From Astropecten irregularis (taxonomy: Eukaryota > Echinodermata > Asteroidea > Paxillosida > Astropectinidae), in contig OZ020262.1 of NCBI GenBank assembly GCA_963971285.1, forward strand, positions 2,048,082 through 2,112,081: a DNA stretch of 64,000 nucleotides. The letters are read 5' to 3'. Both the position numbers and the translations under genes were made by a program. The notes below the pieces were generated by a model. It had not been told where the DNA came from and did not search any database. It worked only from the letters and a program-made list of their open reading frames with translations. Positions within the stretch are counted from its first letter, which is position 1. The number at the start of each line of letters is the position of its first letter. Shown here piece by piece: positions 10,801-25,800 of this stretch.

Positions 10801-13800
10801 GGTAGCCAAGAAGTCTTTTGTGAATACACCAAAATATACATGGTACACACGATTTATGCAATGCACAGCACACAATGTGAATGTCAAATTCAATGTTCAT
10901 ACTCCGCCATCTTTCAAGTCTCTACGGTGTGTAAGCGTCTGCCAATTGTTAAAATATTTTAAATTGTCCGAAGATGGGTCAAATTGGTGCATATGAACTT
11001 TTTTTCAATTTCAAATTCTTCGCATAAAGACGCGCACTTTCAGTAAGCAGTGCACATTCTTAACCGAAGGGCAGATGCTTCGAATTGGAAGGCCGCGCTG
11101 CGTACGTAGTGAATACGCAGCGAGTATGAATCAGCCTTAAGTTGACAAAATGACGACTTACAACGGAAGTCATCATAATTTCTCAGGTCCTTAGAGTGCT
11201 GACATACATGTAATAGCCAAAGTTAACTGCCAAAGTTAACTGTACTCATTTCCTAATTGCTTGAGTCAAACGCTCTTGCATTAAAATAAATTTCTTTGAA
11301 AATTGTTCTATGTAAATGTTAGATTTAAAGTTGCCAAACAAATTTCTGATCAACAGGTATGCCAACAGAGAACAAATTCCAAGTCTTGAGTGCATCAGAC
11401 AGAACCCTCTTGGTATTTTCAGAAGAGATGGATACAGGTTAGTCATATTCATTTGTCTTGTCATTAAATTCACTTTTCATATGTTCAAAATACCGTATGC
11501 ACGTTTTTAAGGCTTAATACTTGTATTGGCTTTCATTGTAGTTTGATAAATACAGAGGTTCAATTTTGGTGAGCTGTGAAGCTGAGCGTGCATATGTAGT
11601 ACCGTCCGTCCCGTCTGTCCATCCATCTGCGGAAAATGTTAACTTATATTTTTGCTTAAAGTTCTAATTTGTCAGTCGCAGGCCATTGGTCTAATGTCCA
11701 AAATGTGTTCTATCATAAATGAATTTCTTTTTTCCAAATTGTTTGAAAATGTTGATGACTATCCAACTCCAACTTGCTATCTTGTGGTTATTGCAGCCTT
11801 TGTTCTCAACCCAAAATCAATTTATAGTAGGGTCTATGACAAAATGTACACTAACCCCCAAAAAATTGCAACAGAAGGTTTTATGGTATTTTCTTGTAGT
11901 ATTTGGTCAGGCAAATAAAATATAAAAAATCAAGAAAAATCCAACTTGCGTAAGAGGTCTAACTGTGACGTCATCAAAACTAGATGTGTTTGTTGACAAA
12001 CACTGAGCTGTTTCCTGTATGTTTTTATAAATAATATGAACGTAATTGTCCCAGTACAGAGAAATTGCGGTGTTTTAATTGTCGTAAACAACTTTCAGGA
12101 GCGTCGTCACTCGTCCATTAATACACGTATACAGATACATGTACATACATGCCCATGGGAAACACAGAAATGGCTGAGTCTACTATAGACCAGCGCGCAT
12201 AGTATGTATGGTTGTGCACATGGGCGGTGGAAACAGAAAAATGATTGATTTTCTAGCTCGTCGTGCTCCGTTCACGTGTACAAAAATCAGGCGATGACGT
12301 CATTGTGGCGTCACTTCACATTAGTGATACTAAAACCATTTCCTACCTACCCACCAAGTTTCAGTACGATCGGATATTCGCTTTTATAACACCCCGTCTA
12401 CGGATTCCGTCTCGTGATTGGTTCAGAGCGCGTCACATGACATTATATATTTTTGCTATACAAGGCGCACAGCGCGCGACGCACTACCCCGTGGCAAGAA
12501 ACGTACTATCCCAATGTACTATACCATGGCAATCAATGTACTATCCCGAGCTGCATGGTACCCAGACTTATATTTTAGTGCACAGAGTACAGCACGTAGT
12601 AACCGTGGTAGTATCACACCTCGAACCCAAGCAGTTGTGCATAATACTACATACCTGAATGAGAAATGTGTGCGAGGATGCAAAGTTTAGACTGGCACCT
12701 CTTCAAATTACATGATTGTGCATTACTCGCGTACTTATCAGCTTATACTGCACTAGCGTTACAACACTTTTAAACATGACTGCGGAAAATCCCCGATTCA
12801 CTCTCCTAACGGAGGAGGAGCTTACCGAATTCCTTTTTTTATTGTAGCGGGTCTGTTAGTTTGCAGAATCTATGTATGGGGTGTTATAAAACAAATATTG
12901 ACTGCTTTGACTCGTGCGATGGGTTAAATCTATGATACCCTTGGTGATCCCCTGCGCGTTCTATTTTCCCTCGGCTGCGCCTCGGGAAAATAGAACGCGC
13001 AGGGGATCACCTCGGGTATCATAGATTTAACCATCGCACTCGAAGCAGTCAATATTTGTATAATATGTGTTTCTGGGGAAAAATGGCAAAATTAAATATT
13101 CAAAAATCAATAAAAAATCAGCTGATGACGTCATCGTGACGTCACTTCACATGTAGAATACTAGTACCATTCCCTACCTACCCACCAAGTTTCATTACCA
13201 TCGGGTATTCCCTTATGTGTGAATCTGAAAATCGGCTTTTTGATGACGTCATCATGACGTCACAACTTTTTGTTATTTTGTGGTATGTGCCTAAATAGCC
13301 TAACAAACATTTTGCCGAAAGAATTTCGAAAATACGACTTGTCGTTCATGAGATATAAAGAAAAGGTCCAAAAATTGAATAATTCGTATAAAATCACACG
13401 ATGACGTCATCGACATGTGACTGCAATTTTTGTCTATAACACGTCCCCATATACTTGCATACAAAGTTTGAGCTAAATCGGACTTGCCGTTCCGGAGATA
13501 AAGAGCCTTAAAATTTGCACTTTTATGATGACGACATGGTGCACGTGATGACGTCACGATGACGTGCATACGCGGGACAGTATTCGGGGTGGTGGTCTAA
13601 CTATGTGCCAAGTATGAAGTTGATCAGAGTTGGAATAGGGGTAGAAGTGACTTGTAGAAAAACCCTGTGTTATGTCTATGGGAAAAAAGTGGAATAAAAA
13701 AAAAAGGAAAGAAGAAAAAAAAAAATAAGAAAAACAAAAGCTGTTCCGCTGCATGCGAAACAGCTAATTAAGCATATTGGGGCTGAAATTGGCGAAAATA

Positions 13801-16800
13801 TGACCAATTGAAAAAGTACTCCTTAAAAACAAAATTGCAAGGATAACACGCATAGTCGTCAATACACACATAATGTGTATGAAAGAAAGATGAAAATCGG
13901 GTTTTGAGTTTGGGTAATTCAGTCTTAGTTTTTTCACTCAATTTCAGTCCAATTTTGCTCAAATTCTACATGGTGATAGCCAAGACATGGCTGCATCACA
14001 TATCTGAATCTTGAAGTGATAAACAGTTTTATTTTTCGTATAATAGTTTCAACACAAAGTGTTGCGGTTTTGGGGGGACACCCTGTATAATATATTACTT
14101 GGATATTCTGATTACTGAGGGGGAAAATGGCAACAATTTTGACATTTGTTAAGGCCGTCAAATTGTGTTTGTGTTTTTTAGGGCCGTCAAAACTCTATAT
14201 AACTTGTAGTGCTTAATATATGCCTGCAAAAGATATTGTCTATTTTAGTGCTTCTAGCAATTCAACCAATACCCAACAACCTGATTTCTTCAAAATTTCA
14301 ATCCAGTGAAGAGATTGAACTTTCCCAAGGCTGACTGGACCAAGTTCAGAAGCTGAGATAGGTCTCAATATCACATTCCAGTTCCTCATCTTGTACAATG
14401 ACTTCCTTCTAGCTGAACTTGGTGGAGACGATGCAAACAAGGCCTCTGCTCTGACCAACTGCCTTGATCAGAAACATAGAGAGCGCTCAAAGGAGATTGT
14501 CCAAGGAATTGATTTTACATACAGCCGAATTGTATGAAAGGCTTTCAACTGCCTTACTGTCAGGGGCCCCAAACTGACCAGATGTCTAGGGACAGCTAAT
14601 TTCATCGCTAATCCATTCCTGGCAAATAGATGGTTCTGCCAGCAAGGTCCATGCACTCGCAGTGTGCACATCTGCACAGTGGCTATGTCATTTTTTCTCT
14701 ATAACCAAGCAGGCAATAACCAAGATCTGGCCCAAAGCTGCAATCATTGCCATTCCACAGCCTAACAAGACCGTTGACAATCCAAAGAACTATTGCCACC
14801 ATCTTGCTCCCTTGTGTGTCACTCAACCTGCTGCGACAACTTCTCCTTGCTCGTCTTGAGCCTATGGTCAACCCGCAGCTCCCATACACGAGAAGGCACT
14901 ACGCTACGCGCAAGATGGGGAACTCACCACTGAAACGCGTAATCGCCATGGGTGCCATTCTGGTGTTGGGCGGGCGCTCCACGTACGGAGTTTCCATAGC
15001 ATGATATCAGCGACTTGCAAAAGTAGGTCCAGAAAACCACAAAAAAAATATTCAGCTGCTTTTCACCAATGTCAAATATTTCTATTTACAATAAACAATA
15101 CATTTTAATCGAATCCGGGCCAAAATTTTGCCTAACACTCCTCTTTTCTTTGATAAAGCGTCCAGCCTCCATATGTCCCGTGTACAAACTACTCACCAGT
15201 TGCACACCAACATGGCGGATTGTGTATAATTTGTATGGAGAATGGCGACCTCCATACCAATTACCACACCCCTATGGTCAGTTATCCATCTTGCGCGTAG
15301 CGATAATCTTTGCTAAGAACCGATGCAATTGCCCTTGTGTATGTCTCTCCTGTCCAGAGCAGAAGCACGTACATTATAAAGAAGCTGGATGTCACCCGGG
15401 GACTCCATGAGGCTAATTACTGGAATCTTTGGCCCACATCCATGAAGCTTCTTCCACTGTTAACTGGCATTGTCCAAGTGCTCCGCAGAAAACATCACAT
15501 GCATACATGTGCTGTTAGAGAAGGCCTTCCAAGACGACAGCCATATTCTGCATTGAGCGCATCAAGGCTGCTGGATGGCTGGACAACTGTCATGTGGTCT
15601 CCCCCGAATGTTCCAACTTCAATGTCATTGAACAATAGAAAAACAACCGGCAAGAGCTAGACTGAAAGACCAATCCAGTTCATATAGTTCATATCCCTCG
15701 GAGGCCGAGTACTATTAACTTCCACCAGGTGATTACTTGCCCCACAGAGATTGGGTCACCTTGAGTAGCCTGCGCACAGCAATTGTACATCTCAATGATA
15801 TGCCAGCATGCAAAGTTAGTGCTTGAGCCCCTCAGCAGCCTGTGTCTGTGGTACACCTGAACAGACCTCACACCACATCCTGTTCAAGTATGTGCATGGA
15901 CCACCTTGAGATATACAGTGTGTCCCAAAAAAACCGATACCCATTTTCAAAACAAAAATTGTATATTTGTAGGTATTTGATTTTTAGTCTAACGCATTCA
16001 ATATCACCCAGGCCATGTTCTGATGAAATTTCAATGCAATCCATTCATGCATCACTGAGCAATTACTGATTGTCTGGGAAAGTCCATTTTGCTACCATTA
16101 CAATTGAGTGACAATGGTGGTCATCTTAACATTCTTAGTTGTGATCCATAAATCTCCCATCAATGTGGCCACCCACATTCACTGCACGCAGATCACCACT
16201 AAGATGACCACAACTGTCACTCATTTGTAATGGTAGCAAAATGGACTTTTCAAGACAATCAGTAATTGCTCGGTAATGCATGAATGAATTGCATTGAAAT
16301 TTGGTCAGAATTTACCCAGTGAGAAAGTAAATGCAATAGACTAAAAATCAAATAGCTGAATACATACAACTTCTTCTCATAATTTTTTGAAAATGGGTAT
16401 CGTTTTTTTTGGGACACACTGTATATATATATCACCATATCACCAACACAATGCCAGAGACTGTCACATGGCTACATCAGCTGCATAAAGTTGTACATGT
16501 ACTTGTAGTGGTTAGACAAAAGAAGATCAGAAGTATTTCTAGTGATAAAGTTTTCCCTTACAGTGCAAATTTGACGTAATAAGCAAAATTACTCAATTGG
16601 TGGCCATTTTGAAATCCAATATGGCTGTCAAATCGATTCACCTGAGCACTGTTATGCAACAATTCATTCCTTCATCCAGGGATTTACTTCTGAACATAAT
16701 ACATTGTCACCTGAGGAATCCACAACAATGAGTGAAATCACTACATTAATGGATATAATTTTGCCATTTTTCAGCAAGTTGGCGGCCATTTTGATGACAT

Positions 16801-19800
16801 CACAGTTAAGCGGAAGTTGGATTTTTCTCGATTTTTGATATTTTGTTTGCCTGACCTCATATGTACTACAAAATACCATAAAACCTTCTGTTGCAATTTG
16901 TTTGGAGGTCAAGTGGTATTTTGACCAGGATCTTGATAATAAATGTACATACATGTAGGCCTACATGTGCACCATTTATAGGCCGTGTGTCAGTGCATTG
17001 TGCATGCAGTACTTTGAATTTCAATCTTTTGTGCACTACTGAGGTTCCACTACATTTAGATGGGAAACTGTTTCAATTCATTCTGCTGTTATATGTTTTT
17101 CTAATTTGCTACCATGCTGGTAACTGCACGTAAGGCTGCAGCGTGCCAGCTTGGCTGTTCTATCTAGTTCCTATGTGAACCATTAATGTTCAATCTTTTG
17201 GGCTTCAAATACACGTAATAGGCCCTAATAAATACCAGCGAATGCAAGTGGACAAATACACATAGTGCAAGATCATGGCCTCAATACCTGCCCTTGTTAA
17301 AAAATATGTGAAAAAGTGGGCAAATCGGGAAATATGTTTTGCGTATCGGCAATTTATTTGTGCGTATCAGGGCCGATACTCAAGTTTTTACATGGGGAGA
17401 ACCCTGGGATGAGCTTTGAAAGTGTCTTCTCCTTTCCCAGTTGGTACATGTACGTCACTGGACATCTTCTTAATTTCATCTAACACCATGTGTGGAACAT
17501 CAGTGGTTGGGTCTAGAGATTGACAGGTTGTTAGTATCAACCTTTGATCTTGCCTACCACCCCCCAAACCCCACACACCCCCACACCCATTTGTCCTCTT
17601 CCCTTACCACAATTGGCCACCTCTATCCTCTCTTTGTGGTTTTTCAGCCTTATTGCATGCTTTCCCTGTTTCCCTGGTCACTGTGTCCCTCTTTGTTCTG
17701 ATCCTCTCATCAATGTATATGTATCTTTAGTTTTATACTAACATGTTCTTGCCTCTTGTCGTTTAGCCTTTGAAAAAGATCCTGCTAGTCTCAAAACATC
17801 AGGCCCTTCTTACTCCTTCCATATATTTCAGGTCATTATTTTGGTTGATGGGCAGTTTGTAGCAAGTAATTACTTGCATCAAATAAACAAATATGATTTA
17901 AATAAAATAATGTGATTTTTAACAATTCTGTCTTTATTTTTAATTCTTTTATCAACCCAATGGTTTGAAAGTTAGTATGTATCTAATTTGGGAAGTATAA
18001 TATTGAAAAATTCCTACTTTATAAAGATGATTGTGTTGAACCTTTCTCTTGTATACAGATATATCTGAGCATGGGGAATCATCTAAACCAGGTTTGTGAA
18101 TAAAAAGTGCATAAGATGAAGCTTTGAATTGGTCTAGGAGTTTACCAGTGTTGTAGTCGAGTACCAAAATTCGAATACCGAGTTTTCCGAGTACACTCAG
18201 TGCCGAGTACGGGCCGAGTCCAAGTACTTCTTAATCGAGTTCTAGACCCCAAAAAACGAGTTCGAGTTTTTCAGAGTCAGAGTACAGGCCAAGGTCGAGT
18301 ACAAGACATCGAGTACATCCCGAGTACATTTTAACTAAAACATTGCGCCGTGCGCTCATTATTAAAATAATGTGACGCACTTATTAGAAAATGCCGCATG
18401 TGATGAATGCAAAATGTGGCCCATGGAAAGAAGGTTGCAATTTATTCGCTGGTATTTTTGTAGTGTTCCATAGGAATACCGGTAGAACGATACAAAAATG
18501 TGCGCTGTCTGGGGTACTTGCATGCGCTAGTCGATAACGCAATACATTAATCATTATTTTATAAGTTTAGTATCGAAAAATTTATATTAAAAAAATCTTA
18601 CATTTCTTTCGAGTACTTGTACCTGGGCTCGAGTTCACCGAGTACAATTTATCGAGTTCGGGGACGAGTCTGAGTACGAAATTACGAGTACGGGCTGAGT
18701 ACTTGTTTTCTTCCGAGTGCTTATGACCGAGTACGGGCCAAGTGGTACTCGAGTTGTACTCGAGTTTGAGTACAAGTACTCCAACACTGGAGTTTACTCT
18801 AGTCATACCAGATGGCAACCATGCAGCATGAATAAGATATTCATATCTTCCCCTTGAAGCAATTGTTTTGTTATCGTAATGTAGTAACAATGTGTTGATG
18901 TCATTGATATTCATTTAGATCTTGTAGTTGAAGGTAAAGTGGCTTCCAGATTAGAGTGCAGACCACTGGCTGATGACCATTATATGCAGATGAAAAGGTT
19001 GGTTGGTTGGTTGGATTAATTAATGCTTGATTATCATCAAGTTTCATTTGATTTGTTGCCTTGATTGTTTTTATGCATTTGGAAGTCAGCATCCAGAGAA
19101 ATATGAGGCAGAACTGTCGGACACCACTTTATCCAGTGTATGAAACATTTAAAGGTTTACTGTAATCAAAACTCATATCAAGTTTATACATACATCTGTA
19201 TTGTTATAAAACTCAACCTGTTTATCACTGTTTGTGCCAAACAACAGTGTACATATATTGAAAAATGAGGTATTTTATACCCATAATCTAGCACCCCACT
19301 TTTCGGGACAAAAAACCTTGCTTACATCACATGCAGAACGCCTCGCAGTATAGTGTGGTGCAAGCCTATACTAGTTCTGTAGTTTAGTTCGGCTCATGAC
19401 TAGAGTGAGGTCTGAAACAATGTCACTCTAGCACCGTACTGAACGACCCAGACCGCTGATCTTTCGGCATCAGGCGTGCCTGGTCGCTCCTAATTGTTTC
19501 AGATGTCAAACTTTCTATGTACATGTACTTAATTCAAATCTTGCCTTTCAACGGGAGACTTTGGAGAACCAGTCTTCAAGTCAACAGCGCACGCAATTGT
19601 CAGCATACGCGCTTTGTTTTGCGTGTGCGCCGTTGTGCGTGCGCGTGCGTTGTTGACTCGAAGACCGGTTCTCCAAAGTCTCCCATTGGTTCAGCGTGAC
19701 GCTGGAACACCTGTCTGAAATGGGAGTCAGATACCTCTATAATCAAATCATTCAAGATTAAAGATGAATGGAAGTTGATGTGATTGCTTCATTTAATTAC

Positions 19801-22800
19801 GATAGTGAAGATAGGAGCAGGCTTTGAAGTTGATGTTGCCATCCTTTCCCCAGGACAACCAGGATACATGAAGCTATTGCAATACAGTAAACTCCAGCAA
19901 AGTCGGCAATGTGTAACCCGTCATATCGTCTATGTCAGCCTCTTGGCAACAGTCCCAATAGTCTGTTATGCATTTCCATTGAAAATTCAATTTCTAAGTC
20001 GGCATTTATTAGTCGTCAATTTGCATAAGTCGGCATGTTCTTCTTGGTCCTTTTTCACAAAACTACAAAAATTAATTTGTGTAAGTCAGCATTAAAACAA
20101 AATCGTGCTTAGTATAGGTTTCCTTAGCTGCAGTTGCCAAAACGTCTGTCTTTGGTTAGACTACATTTTATTTGCAATACACCACCATGTGCTCAATCAC
20201 AGATGGGCTTCTGGATGAGCACATCAATACCAGTAACTGCATGCGCTCTGTCCATTTGGGTTTTTTTGTTGGTCTTATTACATTAGTCTTTCCCCAAGAG
20301 ATGTTGTTTATGCATATCGATGAAATGATCCTTGGAGTATGGCGGTGTGTGCATAGTGTTATGGCTTCTGACTGCCAAACGAACAAAGATGATTGACTAT
20401 TGGGGTCACCACCAACGTAGGGCTGGATAGCTCAGTTGGTAGAGCGCCTGTACCGTATTCAGGAGGCTGCCGGTTCGAATCCCTCTCCAGTTAATTTTTC
20501 TTTGTTCACCTTGTGCCCCCACACATGTTGGAACTACAGCTGTCTGTTTGTAGACCTTCGCAGCTTCTTTCAGGCCGCTTCAATTTTTGGAACTGTTTTT
20601 GTAGAATAAGTACATGTATAACTTAAGAAGCAGGGTTCTTAGAGGTATGTACAGTAGCGTTATGCTCACAGCATCTTTGAATGCAAGTTCAAGCCTATAA
20701 GCAGTGCAGTGGACTGCCCGGAGAACAGGGAACTTGTCCCTAAGAAGTTTAGCTACTCATTGTTTTTGCCTAGCATAACTGGTGCTCCATCACTACTGAA
20801 GCCAACAAGTTTCTTCTCAAGAACTGTTTCATCAATGCCAAGATTTGTTTGCAAGCTTTTAATGATTGCTTGCTTGATTTCATTTGTGTCAGCAGTGACC
20901 ACATTTTTCACTTCTACTAAATCTGTGTGAGGGGTACCATCAATGGAATATCTGATATACACAATTTCAGCATCTGTTGTCAATGCATCTGTTTTTCAAT
21001 TGAGATGAAGTTTGCTTCAGCTACAGCTTTCTGAAGTTTTTGTCTTTTAGCCTGGAAAAATACAAATTTGGTTTGATTCTAGAAATGAATGTTTCAGGTT
21101 AATATCTAGCCTTGACAACATTTTGAACATGGTTGACTTGTTCCCTTCTACTTTGAGACAGAGTGTGCATAACATTGTTTGCATTATATGGAATAGAAAT
21201 AGGGCTGAGTCATCACAGAAGTTTTGTTCTAGAAGCTGACCAAGTTTTTTGGTCTGGATCCGGTATTCCGATTAATGAATTCACGAACAATGACCTACTT
21301 TGGTGATCCCACAAAAGCAAGAAAAACATGGAATATTCTGACATCAAACACATGTGGCGCGAAAATACAGTTGGAGTACCGAGTGTTACATCGATCTATT
21401 TCTACTTCCATGCACCGATGTATGCATTGTAATTTCAGTTTTAGATCTCTGTAAAATATTCCTTCCGAACTACGGCCGTCCTTGCTTCATACTTCTAGGC
21501 ACATGGTTATCAATTATCAAATTTGCAGCCCAACAAATTAGCTGGGATTGACAATGGAAGTGGAGATAAACCAGGGTAAATCAAAGTCATTGAATAGCGC
21601 TCCGCACTTGCGCTAAAAATAGCACCGGATCTCAGACAAACATTGCAACCATGCAAAATGGGTGTGCGTGTGCGCTTGCATGTACACTACGTGTGTGAAA
21701 CAATGTTTGTCTAACAATGTTTGTCTGACATCCGGGGATTTTGTGACGTCATTAGTGCGGAGCGCTATTAATGCAAGGAATCATAATGTACATAGGCAAT
21801 GCATGTGTACATGTACGTGTAAGTCAGCAAGATGACTTGTAGCACAAGTCTGCATTCGCGTAAGTCATCATAATTTCTTGAGTCCCAAGCGTACCAACTT
21901 AGCTGGAGTTTACTGTATGTATTGCACAAGTTATAATAAGGATTTTTATTATGCATTGTATGCAAGCCTATTTTATGATTTATAGATTGTTTAACAGTTT
22001 GTTTTATTTGTTTTGACTAGGAAACACATCGAGAATGCACATAAACCAAATAGGATGACCAAATTAGAGGAAAGGGTTGTCCAATCCTTTAAACCCATCA
22101 TGAATCACACATACAATGTAAGTCCAGTTATTATGCAAGTTTATAGGTTTACATGTATTTGCATTGTAGCATCATTTATATCAGCAACAGCCTTGTTGTT
22201 TCAGGCTGATGGCTGCCTGGAAATATTTATTAAGTTCTTGCATATCCTGTGAATAGTGTGAGAATAGGGCTCCGCGCTCGTGACGTCACATTCAGATGTT
22301 CGGACACACAAGTCACACTTTGCCCAATTAACTTACACGGAAATGTTGTGAAATTTGTCCGAACATCCAGGTAACTATAGCTGTCGATATAAAAGGCGTA
22401 TTCTATAAATAGCTCGAGTGCAGAGCCCTATTAGTTCAGTCAAGATTCCTTGTTTAAATGGTTTCAGTGTGCAATTCTAAATTTTGTCCATATTATACTA
22501 TTTTCAGGGATGCTCAATTTGAGTAGCAATGACTTGCATATGAAGGATTTTTGTTGTTTGTTTATTTGTTGGGATGTTTGGTCAGTTGGTGATCAGCCTG
22601 TCTTTCATACAGTAATATGTCTCCAGTCCAAAAAGTGTTGCATATTATTTTAGAATTAACATCATAGCATTTTTAACACTGTTTGACATTGCAGAGAAAA
22701 TTGCAGTGTGTGCATCGGATGTAATAACCATAGTGGATACACAGGCAGTACAAATCTGATTAACCAATAATTTCAATGTCTGTAAGTGTAAAATGGGTCA

Positions 22801-25800
22801 TTTTGATTGAAATTTGATTAAATGAGCAATATTTCTATGAATTAAGTAACATTATAAAGGAGACATATTTCTTTTCTTAAGGCTCCCAGGATAGCGTTTA
22901 GTTGGCAGAACAGATAAAATGAAAACAAAATGAATGATGAATAGTTCTATTGAATTCTTCACCTTGGTCAGTTCATAATTCAAAACATTTGCATTGTGCA
23001 AGTAAATGAAAAACTCACATTTTTGCACACATTTTTATAGCATATACAGGTTAACACATTTTGACCAAATTATATTTAGTTTCTTTCTTTTGATATAAAG
23101 TATTGGACCTTTGATGCACTTCACAATTAAAAGGCACTTTTAAAATCCTCATAATTAATGTCACCCAATCAGGCGCGGTTCTACGGGGGGGGCTACAATT
23201 TTGTCTAGCCCCCCTAAAAAAATGCAAGTGAAAAAAAAAAATCTTGAAAATACTGGATTTGTTCAGTTATTAAGCGCCAATTACATAAATGTGCATGTTT
23301 TTCGACCCCTAATAAGACATAGGCACATAGCAGAAGCGAGTGTTAGAAGAACCCAAAATATTGGATCGTCTCGCCCCCCAAAAAAAAATAATGGCTCTTC
23401 TAGCCCCCCAAAAATGTTGGCTCTAGAACCGCGCCTGCACCCAATGTCCAGTTTAAGTGTCAAATCTTTAAAGAGGCCTCTGATCTTTGCAATGATTTTG
23501 TTATTGGATGAAATTGACACTTGACTATCTAATTGTCTTGATACAGGTTGAGTATGATAGACGGAAGAAGGAAGAAGGGAAGAAAGCAAGAATGGATAAA
23601 GACAAAGTTCAAGACATCCTTTTTAATGCCTTTGAGAAACACCAGTACTATGCATTTAAGGATCTGGTACGAATCACACAGCAACCAAGTGTAAGTAAAC
23701 TTAAATAACCAACTGTTGCACAATGCTGGATATTGGATTAACAACTGCATTACTGTATGTTATTTGATGTGTCAACCTATAAACATTTCCAAACTGATTT
23801 TCATTTCACTTTTTACATTATGAGACGACATAAAGACACATGTGCACATCCATTCAAATGGAGATTGAATGTACCGTGTACTGCACTGGTATGAATGAAT
23901 GAATGTATGAATCTGGTACACTGTGATGATTTTCTGTAGCTGAAACCAACAGATTAGCAACCTGGAAATGGTGCCATCTTCACTAAATCTTGAGTCCTGC
24001 CCTTTTTTCTTGTTGAAGTGCTGTTTAACTTTGTCTTGGAGGAGCGGATGTTTGATGTCTGATGGGCTTTAGGCAAAGTAGACTTGATGCAACGTGCACC
24101 TTATGAGAGTGTACTTTGAGGAAGTTCCCACGAGGGATTGAAGATTACGTGGTTGCTCGTATGCAATTAAAGGCTTTTCCTTGTAGATTTGTCTTAGGAT
24201 GAGGTTCAGTTCATGTATGATATCCTTTAGTGATTTGAGCTGATGGGTGTAGGTGACCATGAGGGGTGTTCTGACTCTGTGTTTGCATGCCTTGTAGTGC
24301 AAGAGTAGCTCTTGTGATTTTTGTTTGGTTTTGATGATTTGTTCAGCCACAGTGCATTGGACGGATACAACATGATGGATCTCAAGACTATAATATTCTA
24401 TTAACCAGTTCGTTACGGATGACGAGATATCTCGCCAAAAAAAATTATTTTCAATTCCGGAGGACATGATAAACCACCATAGGGTTTCTCAGAAAACGAG
24501 TGAAAATTTGCCGGATGACATGAGAAGGTGTCGCACTTCATGGCACCAGTGACGGATGACGCCTCATTCAAGATATTCTCAGTTGCGGATGACGGTATAT
24601 AACGCTGCTTTGGATAATTTGGGTGGCGGGTGACGTTTAGACTTGCCATGTCTGGCTGTAGCCTTGATGTGGATTTTCAAGCTTGGATACGGCCAGTTGT
24701 GTTGGAATACATCATCGGACTCCTGTGTTTCCACGGGGTATTGTCTATAGTCTCTGTTCGCTCAACCATGGAGAATTGGGTCAATTCCTATCTTTCTTTT
24801 TCACTTTCTTTTTGGGTTGGACTGCCAAACAATTCACTGAGATATTTCATACTGGATTTTGTCTATAATTGTCGGCATTATTTTTTATTATTATTTCTCC
24901 CGTATCCAGTTACAATTGTCATTTGGCAAAATCTATAAGACTCCTTCCTACCACTTTTTTCACAGTCTTTATACCTGAACAATGATGATATAACAAACCT
25001 TTTGTGTTAGGCTTATATTGCTACTTGATGCTCCATTGTTCACATTTCTGCTTACCAACCACCTATAGAATTCTGTTGGTAAGCTGGTACGTGCCTTTGT
25101 TCCCTTTCTCTCGCTTGCTATGGAAAGCATCACTGGACTTCACAGCCATTTCCCTCCCGTGTGGGAGGTGGTTGGATGGGAGTATGAATTGGGTTGTTTG
25201 TGTCATCAATGTCAGATCCTTCGAGATCCTGTTGGGTTGGTGTTTTGGTGTTGATGCGTTTGTATCGCGAGATGTTGCATGTCATTGTGTGAGTGCCATA
25301 CTGAGCTGTTACCATAGTTCCTTTCTTGGCAGTGACTGTGTAGGGGTGAGTATGGTATGGGGTTTGGTGTTTAGCAACCAGTCCATCGCGTCGCAGAAGG
25401 ACTGTATCACCAATGTCAATGTTCCTGGGATGTACATGCTCTTTGGTGTCTGCATATTGTTTCATCACAGCTTTCTTCTGTTTGTCGCGTGATCTCACTG
25501 ATTTAGTTCGAGATTTTTGCGTGGTCTCGGGGAGACGAGTGCGAAGGGGTCTGCTGAAGAGTAGTGTTGCAGGTGCAACTCCTGTTTACCAAGCGAAATT
25601 ACCAAGCGAAGCAGCATGCTAATATCTCAGGAACTTCTAGAGAGCTTGTTTCCATGGTGTTCCATCGTTGATAGCAGTGCGATATGTTTGTTTTTATCGT
25701 TTTCATGAACCGTTCTACCTACTCATTGGCACGGGGCCAATGTGGGGTGACCTTCCGATGATGGAACCCAAAGTAATCTGCCAATGACGAAAACTTGGTG

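Larger units (their letters stand above)
19883..21917. mobile_element. pogo/Tigger-like element with nested insertions
   Basis: TACAGTAAACTCCAGCAAAG at the left and CTTAGCTGGAGTTTACTGTA at the right are inverted complements with TA at the borders. Inside are a tRNA-like repeat (about 20355-20510), a hAT-type transposase fragment (20753-21055), a hAT-like left end (21198) and a 178-bp miniature element (21593-21770). No pogo transposase frame is seen. Confidence 0.75.

Noticed and set aside
12263-12690. 131- and 90-residue + ORFs
   Set aside because: They overlap in different frames over CRE-type repeat sequence; no motif, no splice context.
15310-15660. Tc1-type transposase
   Set aside because: Only one short resemblance (PRRQPYSALSASRLLDGW); no DDE motif or matching frame upstream or downstream.
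17755-17830. An active hammerhead ribozyme
   Set aside because: Neither CTGANGA nor GAAA core boxes are intact.
20418-20495. A functional tRNA gene
   Set aside because: A and B boxes and acceptor halves are present, but the anticodon arm does not fold normally (no 5-bp stem, C in place of T33) and the same unit is repeated at 28.9, 29.7 and 30.0 kb.
25004-25492. 162-residue + ORF as a membrane protein
   Set aside because: It is the antisense shadow of the Ty3-type integrase C-terminal frame on the minus strand.
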